64,000 nucleotides of DNA from Bombella pluederhausensis. GTDB taxonomy: Bacteria > Pseudomonadota > Alphaproteobacteria > Acetobacterales > Acetobacteraceae. The DNA lies in contig NZ_JANIDY010000002.1 in NCBI RefSeq assembly GCF_026385525.1, forward strand, positions 186,001 to 250,000, given 5' to 3'. Positions 63,697 to 64,000 of the stretch are shown one piece after another. The notes beneath the pieces were generated by a model. The model ran no database searches and was not told the origin of the DNA. It saw nothing but the letters and a program-made list of their open reading frames with translations. The translations under genes and the position numbers were made by a program. The number at the start of each line of letters is the position of its first letter. Position 1 is the first letter of the stretch.

Positions 63697-64000
63697 ATGA
63701 CCAATATGTCCCGGATGGGAAAAGTGACACGCTGGAGCCTCACCGTCCTGCTGGCAGGGCTGGGGCTGACCAGTCTGGGGGCGTGTGGTTTCCAGCCTCT
63801 TTATGGCAAGAAAGCCGGTCAGACTGAGAATGTTGTCAGTAATCAGCTGAAGGACGTGTTCGTAGCCAATATTCCGACCCGTTTCGGTCAGGAGGTCCGT
63901 TTGGGGCTTCAGAAAGAAATGGCGGGGGATGGCCCGGAGCGGCCAGAAGGTTATGTGCTGCGTGTCAGCGCCACGGCTTCGCTTGAGTCGATCGACATCC
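63697..64000 (+). CDS. lptE: LPS-assembly lipoprotein LptE (5' part, cut by window end)
   Basis: The frame starts at ATG 63697 with a GGGAGAGG site just upstream and runs off the window after about 101 codons. A signal peptide ends at the lipobox LGAC (acylated C30), followed at once by GFQPLYG, the typical alphaproteobacterial LptE start. The next visible residues fit the family. LptE plugs the LptD outer-membrane channel and helps insert lipopolysaccharide. It is cotranscribed with leuS. Confidence 0.9.
   Translation, partial: MTNMSRMGKVTRWSLTVLLAGLGLTSLGACGFQPLYGKKAGQTENVVSNQLKDVFVANIPTRFGQEVRLGLQKEMAGDGPERPEGYVLRVSATASLESIDI

Overview
The window looks like chromosomal DNA of an alphaproteobacterium, most likely an acetic acid bacterium (Acetobacteraceae). 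The signs are a rhizobial-type chemotaxis operon, an OprB sugar porin, an Entner-Doudoroff edd-eda operon, a secreted aldose epimerase, a large Hint-domain surface protein, DUF3576-leuS-lptE gene order, and a group I intron in tRNA-Arg(CCT). The family assignment is inference. No ribosomal RNA or other taxonomic marker is present.

Region 1 (1-8398) is accessory DNA of uneven and locally low GC. It holds a tightly packed co-directional cluster: the C-terminal part of a probable dynamin-like protein, a tail-anchored membrane protein, a large HerA/DUF87-type ATPase, a glycine-zipper membrane protein and a SMI1/KNR4 (SUKH) protein. A convergent WYL-domain regulator carries a perfect inverted repeat just upstream of its own gene. 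A small membrane protein, a small two-repeat protein and a hairpin-rich intergenic stretch follow. I do not recognise this gene set as a described system. It is the best candidate for one.

Region 2 (8399-17661) is one chemotaxis operon: mcp, cheS-like STAS gene, cheY1, cheA, cheW, cheR, cheB, cheY2, cheD and a cheT-like gene with a DXXXQ motif. An unrecognised 279-residue gene follows. No flagellar genes are in view.

Region 3 (17806-55253) is mostly core metabolism and envelope genes: an OprB porin, PsiE-like protein, tRNA-Thr(TGT), Mrp ATPase, HtrA protease, DjlA-like co-chaperone, a secreted adenosine deaminase next to a purine nucleoside permease family protein, queA-tgt (queuosine), mlaA-mlaC (lipid asymmetry), galM, ubiH-cysE, glnK-amtB, ispE, a divergent uracil-DNA glycosylase-like protein, a soluble-type lytic transglycosylase, edd-eda, an EmrB/EmrA/NodT-like efflux operon, purH, nadK, a TM2 protein, a 2-hydroxyacid dehydrogenase, a low-molecular-weight phosphatase and an AEC transporter. 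The Tgt lacks the three zinc-binding cysteines expected of bacterial Tgt.

Region 4 (55310-64000) starts with a 1319-residue protein of strand-loop-strand repeats ending in a Hint domain, then an unrecognised AT-rich gene. Next comes tRNA-Arg(CCT), split by a 242-nt group I intron with a recognisable catalytic core. The window closes with a DUF3576 lipoprotein gene, leuS and the start of lptE.

Intrinsic terminators with T-runs are clear after oprB, galM, amtB, the PsiF-like gene, slt and eda. Several other gene ends carry strong hairpins with no T-run.
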